DNA of 64,000 nucleotides from Spirodela intermedia (taxonomy: Eukaryota; Streptophyta; Magnoliopsida; Alismatales; Araceae): NCBI GenBank assembly GCA_902729315.2, contig LR746277.1, positions 1,431,001 to 1,495,000 on the forward strand. The letters are read 5' to 3'. This document shows positions 33,509-47,230 of the stretch, one piece after another. Position 1 is the first letter of the stretch, and each line of letters begins with the position of its first letter. Position numbers and translations under genes: made by a program. The notes beneath the pieces were generated by a model, which was not told where the DNA came from, searched no databases, and worked only from the letters and a program-made list of their open reading frames with translations.

Positions 33509-35750
33509 GAGAAATCCATCTCCTGGAGTGGATTGATTTACTGTGAATTGTTTTTATTTCTCTGAAAACTTGTTTGTCTGAAAACTCTATCTATAGAATC
33601 AACTTTTGCAAAGAAATAATTCCCGCCTCTCAAATCTCTAGTTCGCTGATGGCAAGAAGACTTCACAATCTAAAGCTATCAACCCTTCTCTCATGGAGCA
33701 ATCATTCCCCATGGCAAGAATTACCATTATAAAACCAATGTAATCCTACATGAGAAATAATTATTAGAAATAATGCGGTCGTCTGAACTGACCCAGTCTT
33801 AATATATTTACTTAGATAAGGATGGCCCACTGCCTCGTAATACCTGATTTTGTGTATAAAAATCGAGAGCAAGAATTTACAGAAAGCTAGATCTTTAGAG
33901 TCATTGGTTAAGTTTACAACAATGTTCCCCCCGTCCAGTTGAAAAGTAGTAGGTTTATGACTTCTGGTGGAGCAAAGTCTCACATGAACTGAATTCACGA
34001 GTATAATAAAGAGGACTTTTGAACTTATATGGCCCGGTGGAACGTTTTCTTCAAACTGAATCCCGTTGGAGGGCTTCCATTTGACTTTTTGCTCAATTGA
34101 AAGTTGACGTTTCTACTGGGGCCTTGAATGTCTTTACATGGAAATGAATGGGTCAATAGAGGAACCCATGTCCTCCATATATGGACGTCCACTGATTTTT
34201 ACAGCGATCAATGGTCAACCAGAAGTGACGCCCGAAATAAAGACGTATGGAATGAATTAGAAAGAATTGCTCAAAAGGCCTCAAGATATCAGAAAGGCAA
34301 AAGATTTGAAAAAAAACGATGGGGTTGACAATAAAAGAGCCAGAAGCATTAAATGTTTGGCGTTTCATGTGATCATCAGTAACCTTTGACAAGTCAGGGC
34401 TAACTGGTCCCAGAGTTAATGATGTTGCTCAAAGCTACAGAACCAAAATAGAAGGGGAGAAAACTGGAAATGAAACCTGTTTCATTGTCCATGAGTCACC
34501 AATCGAAGTAGGCCCTAAAGAAAGCTTATTGAGAAAAAATTACCAAATGGATCCAAATACAACAAAATGATTTTTTATTTTATTTGCGGAAATATTTTTG
34601 CCTATAAATAAGTTTACAGAGGAAGAACGTGCTGGCTGCTTTTAAGAAAATGGTGCAGCATAGCCTGACCTCTGAAAATGACTCATAACCACCTGTCAAG
34701 ACCCTGTCATCGGTCTGCACCACTACAGTAACTAATATTATTGTATGGATTAAAAACATGACATAATCTTAATTGATGGTAAGTAACATTGTTAAAAAGG
34801 ATACACCACACATTATGCATAGAGCACATCTGCGATAATGACATTTTATTATCTATTTTTGGCATCACCCATTTGAGGAAAATTCACAAGGATTGTAAAT
34901 TTTGTTTCAATAGTGAGAGAAACAGGACATCTTAGCATTAGATTTGGAACTTCCTAAAATAACTTTATGCTGATGAGTGAGTCATTACAGAGTTTTTTGA
35001 TAGAGTTGTTATATGAAATTGCAACTAAACCAGAAAATGGGTGATCCAATCGCCATCAGATGGAGATTGCCGCTACTGCACATTCATGGTAGATTTTTGA
35101 TACAACATAATGATGATGAGTTAAATTTGCATCTCTTGATATATTTTAATCGATAAGTGGAAAAAAGGACAACTAGTAATTCATAATATTTTTAGTAGAA
35201 AATTCATTATTCTTTTGATACTTGGAAATTTCATTTTCTTCTCTATGATTATCATGAAACCATTCGCCATGCCATTAGTTGTTTTATTTTTTTCCACTGA
35301 TGTTCATTATTGTTCATTACATAAGAATTACTCTGGAATTTTCCCTTATGTAGGTGGATGAAATGTCATTTTTTACCTTTTCAATGCCAACATAATCAGT
35401 GATTAGAATAGCTGTTGTAAGTGCAAATCTCTCATGTTAATTTCATTTCACAAAATCCATAGTAGCCTCTACTTGACCCATACTGAAAACTGATATCTTA
35501 TGCAAGAGCTTTATTGGGGATGGGATGAGCTGGTGATGTATGAGATATCAGCTCAGCCTTGGCAGTACAAGGTCCAGCCAAAGTGTAATGTCGACTCCAG
35601 GAGCACCATTCGGTGCAGTAGCTAGGTTTGAACACTAAAAAAGGATGACTGTGTTCAAGGTGAGTTTGAAGACTGAAACGAGAGCCAGTATGGGTTTCGT
35701 TGTCTTAATCTTAAGTATTTTTATGTAGACCAAGAGAAATAAAGAGAAAC
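33509..35750. other. C2 gene 2 3' UTR and AT-rich spacer
   Basis: The first 200 bp or so are probably 3' UTR. The rest has no supported gene. ORFs at 33702-33998 (-) and 34128-34328 (+) show no domain, and no tandem repeats stand out. Confidence 0.45.
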
Positions 35751-38700
35751 ATTCATCATTTGTATGCTCTTATCACACTAATAGTAAGATGTAGATCTAA
35801 ATTATTAGATCCAATTTTATTTCTTGTTTCATTGTGAATTTTAGCTATAAATCCCTCAAAGGTCTCATCTAGGAAGAGATCTAAATACAAAAAACTGAAT
35901 TAAGAACAAAAGAAAGAATTTTAGAGGCCCAATCATAGAAAGTGAACTCAATAGTTGGTGAGTCAAACTAAAACGAGAAAAATAGTAATATTTATCTCTG
36001 AAATTAGATATAGTTTGCAATCCAAAGTTTCTAAAAGTGTCAGAATATCTTTGAGCATATGCAAAGACACCTGACAACACCAAAGAACAAAGTGTGAGAA
36101 AATCAAATATTTAGAAAATGAATTTTTTAGAAAATCAAATCTTACATAAACAAAAGACCAAGTATATTGATAGAATACTATTCACCAAGCTTACTCTTTG
36201 ACTCAACAAATCTTTAACTAAACAGATCTCACTTATTTGACTTCCAACACTTAAGTTCTTAAGCTCTACAAATAACCTTTGTCATTAGTTTTAAAGAGAT
36301 ACATGGTCAATAAACTTACTCATTCTATACTTCAAAGAGCATCTCTCTTTCTAGTTGATTCTTAGAGCATGTGCCACAACATCCAATCAAGCACTTATTA
36401 TATTTATAACAATCATCAAGTTACATGTTTCACATCTCTATATGTGAAGTCGCTCAAAGGTATTTATTACAGCATCATGAAAAACCAAGTGGTAAATTGA
36501 GTCTTTTCAGTTTTTCTTCTTGATTGTTAAAACTTGGTCAGATTTAATCACACAAGAGATTATAATGGTTCTGCCCACTTGATCTAATAAACTCTATAAG
36601 GACCTTACTTTAACAAATTAAAATATTCTGATCTCAACAAATGATCGTAAAAAATGGAAGGAAAAATTTTCATAAATATTTAATCATTTCACTAATCATT
36701 GCAAAAATCTAAAACATTACATCTAGTTCATTTTTTCTTCTATTATATCATTCATATACAGAACAATGAAAAGGAACAACAAATAAGTGTCAACTGAATG
36801 AGGAAGTCTATTGTTCAAGGAAAGTCAAAATCAAAATAAAAGAAAAAGCTTTTTAGAAAGAAACATTGGAAGCAAAGTGTGTCAACTCATCTAAAATTAA
36901 GGAGGGAGATGAAGTGAGCCAAATTAGTTTGTAGACCCACCTAAAAAAGAACAAAGAGAAAGTGTGTCAACCTTGTACGTCAACCCAACAGTTGTCAAGC
37001 TAAATTTCAAGAGAGAAGAAGGAGAGTTTTTTAAGCTGTCTAACATGTTAGAATAGCTAGAAGAGTTAACAAATGCCAAAAGATTTTGGACAATGACAGC
37101 ACATCTTCATATCTTAGAAGATCAAAGAAAAAATAAAAAAAGGTTGGATTGACACCTCTATAAAGTAACTTGGACAAAAACTGGTCAAATTAGCATTCTA
37201 GCCACACATCATTGGGCAACCCATGTGTCAACTCAAAAAATCTTTGACCAATAAAATCTCAAAGATTTGAATTCCAATGATCAAGTTGTTAGACTCTATA
37301 AAAGGTCCTTCCCAAGAGCTTTAATGTAGCCTTTAGCTTTCAAGTAACTTTTAGCTCGCAAGTGTCAACCTATGATGCTAATAGAAACAAGCTAAAAATA
37401 TAAAAACTTAAAAGTAAGAAAATATTTTAAAAAACTGATCAACCCTCCGTCTTGGTATTACAACTAGTCCACCTTGAGACCAAAAGACCTTAGATTCTAA
37501 TAAACTTTTAGTGAACTACACTGAATGTAAAGGCTTTAGTTAGCCTTCATTTAATTTTATGATTCTAGCCAACTTTAGTTAACACTTCTTCTAGATTAAC
37601 AACCAGCTAATCTCTTCTAATTAATAGTTGTAGGAGGCAACTAAATTAGGATCCAACTAACTTATTATCTTAAGGTTGGCTCAAGGTCAGCTCAAGTATT
37701 AAAAGTAAACAATCAGAATTCAAAAATAACAAATGCTCTTATAGATTTAGCACATAATAACAAATGCTTGAGTAGCACTTGATTCTCTCTTTTTAGGCAT
37801 GCAATTCACTTGTATGCTCATATGGATTGTCTGGATTAGAACTTTCCTCAATATGATTTTCAAAAAATGATTTACCACAATTACATTAGTCATAAAAACA
37901 TCTCAAGAATATCTTATGATAATTTCATTACTTAACCGACAATAAGGTGATCAGAATTATGTGCACTTTATTAACTGTTTCAATATTTCTCAATTAAATA
38001 TATCTGATTGAATTTAACAAATTGATCTACTGATTAATCTATTAAAAATCATCATCAATAAGATTATTTTTTATTTTAAATTATGATTAATTATCATGTA
38101 AACTAGTGTGATGTTATAGTTAAAATAGGCATTCCAACCTTGTATTATATATGATGAATTAAACTCTATAAGATATACCATTTTATCAACCATCAATAAA
38201 ATATTTTTGAGATCTTTTAATCTGTGTCAATTGAACTCTTAAATCTTCTCATGAGGAAAGCCAAAACTCAAAAAAGAAGAATGCTAGTAAGAAAAGAAAG
38301 ATAGTGTCTTTCTAACTATTGTGAGGAAAATAAACCATTGAAATGAAATTATAAAAGGCTTATTGCTCCTATGAATTTCATCAAATGTTCTCTAATGAAG
38401 AATAGTGGGGACTAAGGGTAAGAACACCAAGTAGACATCAATAGGAAAAGGCTTAACTACTATAAAAGAGTTTGTTTTTTTATGTTAGTCACTAATGAGT
38501 AAACTTAGTGATTCAATCCATTGACATAGTAAAGGGAAAATTTTAAAATCCTAAATAAATCATAAAAATTACAAATGGCCCATTACTCCGTCCCCTACCA
38601 AATAAGTAGACAAAACAAGGAAAGTTAAGTCACAATAATAGAGTGTTTTTCTTATTGATCATTAAAAAGTTGGACAATAAGGTGAGTGATCCATGTGAGT

Positions 38701-38820
38701 CAACCCCAATAAACACAATCTAAGGAAAAAAATTAAAAGCCTAAGTAAATCATAAAAATTATAGATTGTCAATTTAACCCCCTCCCCCCACCCTTCTTCT
38801 TCACATGTCATCTCATCTAT
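35751..38820. repeat. Cluster of diverged LTR-family fragments
   Basis: Several segments match 25.7-31.1 kb in the same orientation: the GATCTAAAT..TTAGATCC block (35793), CAAAGAGCATCTCTCTTT (36340), the CCCTCCGTCTTGGTATTAC block (37445) and the AAGGGTAAGAA..AAAGGCTTAACTAC block (38415-38460). The last part holds two copies of a TAAATCATAAAAATTA run (38552 and 38742). I read this as at least two overlapping remnants of one LTR family, without coding sequence. Confidence 0.5.
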
Positions 38821-39930
38821 CCTAGATCAGACCAACAACTCAAATTATCTTATGTATTTTTTAAACAAAATAATTTCTTTACCTTTGACAATGATTCTGA
38901 TAGTTTTAATGAATAAAATGTTTTGTCACTAAATAAATAAGATTGTAACAAGTTAATCTTAAATGTGAACCTTCACATACTTTAGAGGTTAATGATACAA
39001 CAATGGAAGTCAAGACTTCACAGTTTTAAACCCATCAATCAATATGTTTAGTGACATCGTAAATGGTTTTGAAGGCATTAATCACCAAGGTGAATGACAT
39101 GATTCACAATAACACCATTCAACTACAAGATGTAGTTTCTCAACAGTATAGATTATGAGTGTTTAGGTGCATGAACAATGTCTAACAAACAACTTTGTGT
39201 AACATGCTCACCTTTTACAAATACATCATGTGTGCCTAATCCATTTATATCATCCAAAAAATTTCCATTTAATGTTATACAATGCAAGTAATTGAGATGT
39301 ATAATTTTCCAATTAAAATAATAATATCTTTGTTAAATATTAATTACTTGTTAAATCAAGATTCATGGTTTTTCTTTCTATTTTGACAAGCTTAGTTTAT
39401 TTTTAAATTAGGCATAATTACTCATATTAGTTGTAACATCTAAGTGTGCCATGTGTGCACTATGCCCATATCTATGCCCATCCCCCTTACAAGTTCACAT
39501 AAAACCACGCCCACACCTGAACACCAATGAGCATGATCACTATTAGTGCATATTTCTGCATGCAAAAGTCACCCATTTTCATTCATCCCTGTTGCCACAT
39601 GCCAATCTATCTCACACACATACATATACGCCAAGGAGTTGAGAATAGTAAAACGTCCTTTCCCTTATGATAGGTAATTTCTCATCCTTATTCTAAGATT
39701 AAATTACACATTTAACCTACACAATATCCCAAAGTGAAACTATGTTATCTTTATTACATTAGGTTAATACAACTCTATATCAGTTCCTACCTTTTTCACA
39801 AATTTGTGCACTTTCCCTACACTCAAATCTAATAGTACCTTTATTGTAGCCACTTAATAATTAGTTGAGCATGTTCAAGGCTTATTTGATATTTACATAT
39901 TATCTTGATTAGTTTTCTTGGTTAGTACTA
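38821..39930. other. AT-rich spacer
   Basis: I see no gene, RNA or transposon end here. Composition is AT-rich and not repetitive at the scale I can read. Confidence 0.4.
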
Positions 39931-40042
39931 ATTTGATCCTTGTATGAGTCGATTTGCTTTAATTTTGCATCAGCGTGCATCATTTTTGGATACGATGTGA
40001 TAGCTTACCTCTTCTCTTTCTTCATGCCCCATGTTTGCGCAG

Positions 40043-40290
40043 CCACCATGGATATTGCTAGTGGGAAGGTGTTCTTAAAGGAGCTTCTCCTTAAGATTGG
40101 GAGGATGCAGCATTGCCCACTGTCAACAAAGCTGACTTTCATCAGCCTGTTGCTTCATGGCTATCTTGGGTTTATTGTACATGAATATAGCCTGCTATAA
40201 AGGCACAGTGACCACGATGATGATGTTTGTCACCCAAGAAAAGAGCATACATCACCTGATGGCATTCTTTCTGAGTCGGGCAACAACAGA

Positions 40291-40331
<41 letters not shown>

Positions 40332-40442
40332 GGAGAGCTCTGGGCTGTTGCGCAGATTAGTAGAATAAAAATTCGCTTTATGAATGCCATGCTCTGGGCT
40401 ACTGAACTGTTCATTGATGACGACCAGTTCTTTTCATCTTGA
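40043..40442 (+). pseudogene. Exon-like fragments of an unrecognised gene
   Basis: After a pyrimidine-rich run ending in CAG (40042), ATG 40048 opens a 50-codon reading frame to 40200 with a protein-like start (MDIASGKVFLKELLLKIGRM) in a good start context (CCACCATGG). A second stretch at 40356-40442, also just after GCAG, reads RIKIRFMNAMLWATELFIDD and ends in TGA. An AG microsatellite lies between them. I do not recognise either peptide. They could be the eroded end of a gene or chance. Confidence 0.25.
40295..40327 (+). repeat. (AG)n microsatellite
   Basis: About 16 uninterrupted AG repeats between the two exon-like fragments. Confidence 0.95.
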
Positions 40443-41023
40443 AACAAGGAGCTTGGATCATCCTTCAGGCTTTGGCTCTATTCTTCAATATTGGAAGGAG
40501 ACCAATCCATGCTCGACATCAATTCGTTTGGAACTCTGGAATACTCGATTTCGCTAAAAGCATGGTTTCCTTGTATTTAATATTGAAGTATTTAAGCGAC
40601 CAACTGACTTCAACCAGAAGGTGACTATTTCGTAACCAGTTGAGCTCTCCCGATTGTTAGCCTACACTTAAATTACCCCACTAACTCCCTCTGAGAAGTA
40701 AACCTCATCATTTTCGTACAGCCTTTAGGGTCAACTCAACAAAACATTTCATAACCAGAGCGACAGAGTCTACACCATGATATTAGGAACCTTGACACAA
40801 CTTCTAGCAGACATGTCTTTCATGCAATATTTTTTGGAGGAGCTCATGTGAAAACTTCTCATAACCAGCCCCATCAACGGCGAATAATTAAACAACTCAA
40901 TGACAAAATTATTATCTGAAATCAGATAAAACACTAACCTTGACTGTAGAAATCTTTAAATTTATGAAGCATAAGGGGACTACACAGCTAAATTGGAAAG
41001 CCCATCTACACCACATTAGCAGT

Positions 41024-44000
41024 TCACCTATAATATGAAGCCATGACGTACAGCATGACAGCCGAGGATACAGTGATGAAAAGTTCCTGTCAATCCACAA
41101 ACGAGAAGCAGTGAGAGAAGGCACAAGTACCAAAAAGAACATGTGGGTGCTCTGAGGTAGATCACAACTTTGTGTGTGAAATTATATCAGCACTAAGTGA
41201 AGTAGGTAGGTAAGATCAGCAGGTTGGCTGATCAGGGCTGCAGACCGTTGAACAGTTCGAGCCCAATGAAAGCCAGCATTATACCTGCTGACGCACAGAT
41301 TGACCTAAAATCCACTGATGTAAGGTTCCCTGTGTTGATCTCGAGTCAGATGATTCCAGGCCAATTCTAGAATATGTTGGCTGACCTTGGTAGATATTTA
41401 GTATATCATAACGTATGTGTATATTCTAGGTTGGGGGTTGGAATTCCCTCTTCCCACCATCCTGAACCCTAAAATGGAACAAACTCAAATCGGTGATGGT
41501 TGGGGCCCTCCCATCCAGACTAGGATTGGTCGACACAACCTACCCTGTTAATAACCACATCCCAAAACACAATCTACTCATCCTGCAAGAAATGCGACTA
41601 TTGCAATGTCTAATGCTCCACCTGATCAGAAGGGAAGACCAGTTGAATAGATATCAGACGGACTTAGTTACCTGGTTATTGAAGAGGAAGAGAGGTATAT
41701 ACTGCCCTAGATATTCGATCACATTGAGAATTCCTGTGAAACCCTGCAATTATGGGTGAAAAAAAATAAATAACCATAGAAGAAACAGGAAAAAAAAAAG
41801 TTTGTGAGTCGTTCCAGTAAGTCAGATGTTGTCAGGGTTGAGAGTTGACACAACGAGTCAAAGTCAATATTAAGGTTGAGTTGGCCTTGAAACTGAAAAT
41901 CAAGATGAAGCATGAGACTTACTAAAGATGCAAGGGCGACACATGTGAAAACCAATGTCAGAGAACGGAGAAGACGCTTGCCCATGCGTAGACCCCGGCC
42001 TTCATCTTCACCTTCCTCCTACGCGACAGAACCAGTATATAACCATGCTGTCAGTTATTTGATTCTTGATGAAGGACAATGAAGCAAATTCACGTTATAT
42101 GTTTACTGAAAAGGTAGACTCGCAACTCACATTGAATGTGACAGATGCTGCTGGCTCAGAAGACTTGAGTTTCTCAAATATTCTGTATACATAAACAAAC
42201 CCTAGAAATTGCAGAGGCTTGTACTCAGCACTGCGCTTTATAATGATCCAGATGGTCTGCATAAGTATAATATCCGAAAACAATCAATAGTGGTAGCTTA
42301 GTAGCAGATACTAGAAAGTGGCAACATGGATGAATGTCCCCACAATGGATATGTCGAGGGACAAGGACAGGGGAAGTTCACTTCGCTTTGCAAAAAAATA
42401 TCAACATGAGTCCAGTGATACTAGATTGACTAATTAGTATTATCAGTAATGGGGGGGTCTACGTTTTAGGACTGATTATTGAAAATATGTTTCTTCAACA
42501 GGAACAGTACCTTTCCAACTTTTCATCATTGCAAGGTCTGAAATAGACCTCTGCAGATTCCAAAGCAAGCACTGAGTTGAAAAACCTTAGTTGAGTAGGT
42601 AAATTTTCACCAAATTGACCTCGCAGATAGAGATTCTACTAACCAATTGTAGACAAAGATGAAGCGCTCTTCATTAATTAAATGGTGAGAAAAGGAAATA
42701 TGACTGTATGGGCAGGACTTGGCTCAAGGTGTTTGAGATTGTGTAGCCACTCAACTCCTTCATTTTAAACAATTCTCAATAACAAGATAAATCTCTCTTT
42801 TCACTGGCTATGGCGATTCAGGATAGAAATAAACCCGAGATTTGGTAAGAACATCTAAACCTGAGAAATCTCCAAGGTTAGGTATTTTATGCCTCCTTAA
42901 TAGCAGGCATAATTATACCTCCCCGAGTAGACATTTAACACCTTATCAGCTTTAAAACCCAAACAATCAGAGTAGTATCACATGCATCAACCAAATAGCA
43001 ATAGCATGCATCTGAAAAGAATTAAATATATTAATGCGTACTGGTCCCTAGTAATTAAAACATTAAATGAGAGCCTTTCTGATCGTTAAATATCTGGAAA
43101 ATGCTATCATGCAACCGAATACTCGTTGGGATTCATTAATCAATGATACTGTGTCTTATTTAATTTATGACTCAAGGATTAGATGATCATGAGGTGCCAA
43201 ATGGATGGCCCTTATCTAAAATACATCTGGCATAGTCGGAGAGTTGGATTGCAGGACGCTTAAAGGCACCCTACGTCGACCCTATTTGAAAAGAAAAGAC
43301 TATAGATAGTGAATCTGGCAGACGAAACCGTCCGGCCAAATTCTCCTGCTTTTGTTGCAACTTAAATTGACTCCGCTTCAACTCATATAAAAGCCATTAA
43401 AGGTTCTGAATCTTCAAAATTCCTATCTGATTCGTATGGATTGGAGCACATCACACTGATTCCACAAGCTTCGGACAAGCCTCTCAGAGAAAATAGATTC
43501 CTCTTACATGCAAATCAGAAGTAATAACCCCTCCTTTTATATTCAGCCAATCTTAACCCATGTCAGGACTGGAATTCATTGGGATTGGAATCTTGAGAAA
43601 TATATCTGTTTTGCATAAATTGGAACGCATCGCACTGAGTCAACAAAGTATGGACGAACCCCACTACAGAAAAAAAAAGTTTACTTTCGTAAAATATCCA
43701 CAAGAGCACGAATGATTCTTGTGCACATTGGGATTGAATGTTAAAAACCGATCCAAATCATTTTGGTCAATTGATAACAGAGTTACATAAGGACAAAAAA
43801 ATCTGACTCATGAACATACATCATAGGCATATTATTTCATTAGATGATGAGTGACATACAGGGAACTTCTCCACAAGCTATTAACAATAAAATCAGAGAA
43901 TTGCCAACAAAACTTAAACAATAAAAGAAATCCTAAAAACATATCTCCAAACTAATAACCAACCATGCATGTCCTTAGGACATGATAGCAAAGAAGTGTG

Positions 44001-47000
44001 AACAACAAAGAACAGGCCTTTTATGGGATTTAGTCACAGAAAAAGTGTACTTCCAAACAAGTATGATCATGGCTACGCAAAATTTAAAAGGAATAATTTA
44101 CAGAATGGAAAAATAATTGTCACTCAGAATTGTATGAGAAATTTACAGCCTTTAGGCTTTAAGCATCGTAAACATCCAGAAACAAACAGCCAAGACAATA
44201 TTGAGCGAATACATGAGGAAAAGGATGTGGGTTCCAAAAGAGAATAATTTGCATCTTACAAATAATGCAGATATCGCCAAATTGATCTTCATGTCCTTTG
44301 GGCTAGATTTGCTAAATCTGCAAACAGTAATCGCTAAAAAATTAAATAAATAAATATGAATTATAAAAGAACATGCATCTATCATGCTTCATGCGACCCT
44401 GTTTGTTACAATTACCAATGAAGTTTAAACGATTACAGGCTATAATTTATCAGTTCCATCATTATCTGATTCCATCTTGTTTTGGTTATAACTCATACCC
44501 AGCCTGATTCTGGACTGGTTAATTTTACTAAACCCACACCTTGCGTCACGTGTTTGAGGGATCTCACCTGAAAATAACTTCTAATGAATCATATTTTTCT
44601 CTTTTAACTTATTGTCTCGTTTTGTTTAGATGGTAGCTTGCCCCCAAAATGAATCCATAAAATTTCATGAACCCATAATTACAAGCTGAATCTGGGTATT
44701 GATCCGTCCCCCGCATAACCTTTATCCCAGAAAATATGTTGGTTGCATTTCACTTATCCTACCCCGAGAAACAAGAATTATAAAATATAAGAAAACACAC
44801 AGAAGCAAAACTGACAAATCAAAGGGCCTAAAAAATACAGAGTTCCTCCATGCAGAGGGAGAGCTAAAGCAGGAATACTATGAAAAAATACTGGAGAAAT
44901 TACCTAGGTCCCCATGGTACAATTGGCTGCTTGTCAGCATATTTGATGTCCTTGGAAACCTGAATGGAAACAGAAATTGATATTCCTTTTCATCAACAAT
45001 TAATGAACAGTACAACTAAAATAAGATCCAAGAACTAGGGAGACTTCATTTTCAAGAAAAACTGAGGAATCCTTTTTCTAGGTGTCAAAAGAAAGTGTGA
45101 TTGTTTGTTTAAGGTCATGTGGCTATAGATGCATGGACTACTGATAATGTAAGAAAATATCAATATTACAGTGGCCACCAACCAGACATTTATGGATCGT
45201 GACCAATTGAGAGAAATTATGAAACAGTTCTGAGGAAGAGAGTTCGAGGTCAGGAAATTGAAGACGAAAATTTTAACAAAAGGATTCACAATCAGAAAGA
45301 AGTTGTATGATAAAAAATTAAAAAAAACAGTTAATAACCTTGGAAAAGAGGGAATTTTAACTCAAGAAAGGGAATTGACAAATACATGAAGAAAAAAAAA
45401 ACTCAGCATAAGCCTTCAGAAAAAGAATAGGGTATCTCCAAGCAAAGCAAAGCTGCAGATAAAAGGTGATAGTTAAAGGAACGATTTCAAAGGTCTCGTG
45501 ATTGCAACAGTTGACAACAGCAGAAAACAATGTGTGATATTCCACTGATGTTATAAACGAATATCATGTAGCTACATAACTCTCAGTATTGGATATTCAC
45601 TTGCACTTGTCACCTAACTTGGAGGTTTACTTTTATTACCCAACTATTGTGAAGATGAGGTCAGTATTTTAATAGTTGATTTTCCTGATGTAAAATCAAG
45701 CCATTGCTCTTAAACATTATTTTCATTTGCCGTATTATTCTCTCTCTGCTATATCTTCATAATCCAGCATATTAAGTGTCCTTAGAATTTAGGCAGCTCC
45801 AATTGTCATCCGGATTCGTGCATAATGATATTAGAGATAATTTCAGACTTTAATAATTTGCGATTCTTTCATGTTTTGTAATATTCAATGGCGTTGTTCT
45901 CCTGGTTTCAGCTATAAGATTAAAACATCCAAAACTATGAACACCATTGGAGTTAGAAACATTATAACCCATCTTAATTTCACCAAACTATAAAAGTCTT
46001 CTTCTCTCCCAAAATAGGCATCATCAAACGAAATACTTTCGGAAATAAAAATTTATATAAGATGATATTCATGATCCTAAACTCCAAACTCTCAATGTGC
46101 TCATATCTTTTAATATTATACGAAAGATAATATTGCTCACATAGGTAAGCAAAACAGGCATGCAAATGTCATTATTTCAAAATGAGAACTTATCGAAAGC
46201 AATGAGTAAAAAAAAATATAACGGATATTTCACATTGACCAAGAAGCCAACCTGGAATGAACCAAATGCCAGACCTTTCTTCCGGTTGGTTAGCTGAGAC
46301 ATCATGATTTTGTCATATGCCCGTTCTAACTGATGGAGAAGTAAAACAACATTAAACAAAAACCGGTATGAGACACTCCAACGTATATCAACAAATACGA
46401 TTACAATCGTCATAGCTTACTCTAGCTACAGATGCCTCATCTCCTCTACTTTCTGCATCTTTCCGTCTCCTCTTATAGGCAGCCTTCATCATATCAAATC
46501 CCTCAATTGGATTGACACCCAGAACCTAAAAAACCTGTTTGAATTAATTCGCTCTGGAATTCCTAATGTTATACCGATACAAATCATAAAATTAAGCTCA
46601 CCTCATATGGGTTCTCATCAATCTCTGATCCTGAGCTTCCTGTGCTCCCAGCGGCAGATGATGCTGAACAAACCATCCTGTGACTCGTGGAAATTCTGGA
46701 GACCCTGTAACGTTCATGCCACAAAAGAGCATCAGCTAGAAATGCCGCGCCAGTACATGACCTATCACCCAAAGTGGGCAGAGTGAATGAAACCCAATGA
46801 GCACGCATTTATCGAGAACTAGAGCCAAAAAGCTTCCGGATTTGATGGAACAGTAAACCGATGGACTTTTATATTTGGAACGTGGAAACTCGACAGAAAG
46901 CACCAAACGGCAACAAGACGAAGAAAGAGGAGCAACGGTAAGAAGCAGAGCACCAGATTGTCTGTCATTCGGATTAGAACTTCACAACTTCGAGAGAACA

Positions 47001-47230
47001 AAAAGATGAAACAGAACCAAAGACAAAAGGAAAAAGAAGAATTGGCAAGGACCCATGGCAGCTCCCCTAAAACCCCTGTAACAGCAGTAGCAACAGTCAA
47101 GTTCGCACCTTATACTTCGGAGAAGAGTCGAAGGGTCGAAGCTACAGCAGGCAGGACGGCTCCGCCGAAGAGAAAGAGCTCTGGGACATTGGAAGGCAGG
47201 GGAGACCGCTGCCACAGAAAAAACCGCCAT
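41024..47230 (-). CDS. CPP1-like (DUF3353) plastid membrane protein with J-like domain, 292 aa
   Basis: Ten exons: 47230-47109, 46704-46602, 46525-46421, 46329-46252, 44959-44904, 44317-44260, 42256-42131, 42018-41923, 41743-41672 and 41086-41024; all junctions are GT-AG in phase. The family includes CPP1, a thylakoid/envelope chaperone-like protein that stabilises the chlorophyll enzyme POR; this copy matches the branch with ENPYEVLGV and DIKYADKQPIVPWGPR. Residues 1-55 are Ser/Arg/Ala-rich like a chloroplast transit peptide. Residues 72-129 form a J-like region without the HPD motif, so Hsp70 stimulation is not expected. The middle has FGSFQVSKDIKYADKQ. Membrane spans lie near 166-180, 189-198, 234-257 and 274-288, ending in MASYYR. 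The start MAVFSV has a good context. Introns 4 (1.3 kb) and 6 (2.0 kb) are AT-rich with no supported features. Function is inferred from family. Confidence 0.93.

Noticed and set aside
32923-33546. Long ORFs on both strands over C2 gene 2 exon 5
   Set aside because: GC-rich repetitive coding sequence leaves several frames open; only the frame continuing the C2 domain is spliced in phase.
41232-41305. Alternative last exon for the CPP1-like gene ending in a hydrophobic peptide (GIMLAFIGLELFNGLQP)
   Set aside because: The exon at 41086-41024 gives the family ending (LYVMASYYR) in the right phase; the 41305 frame is out of phase after exon 9.
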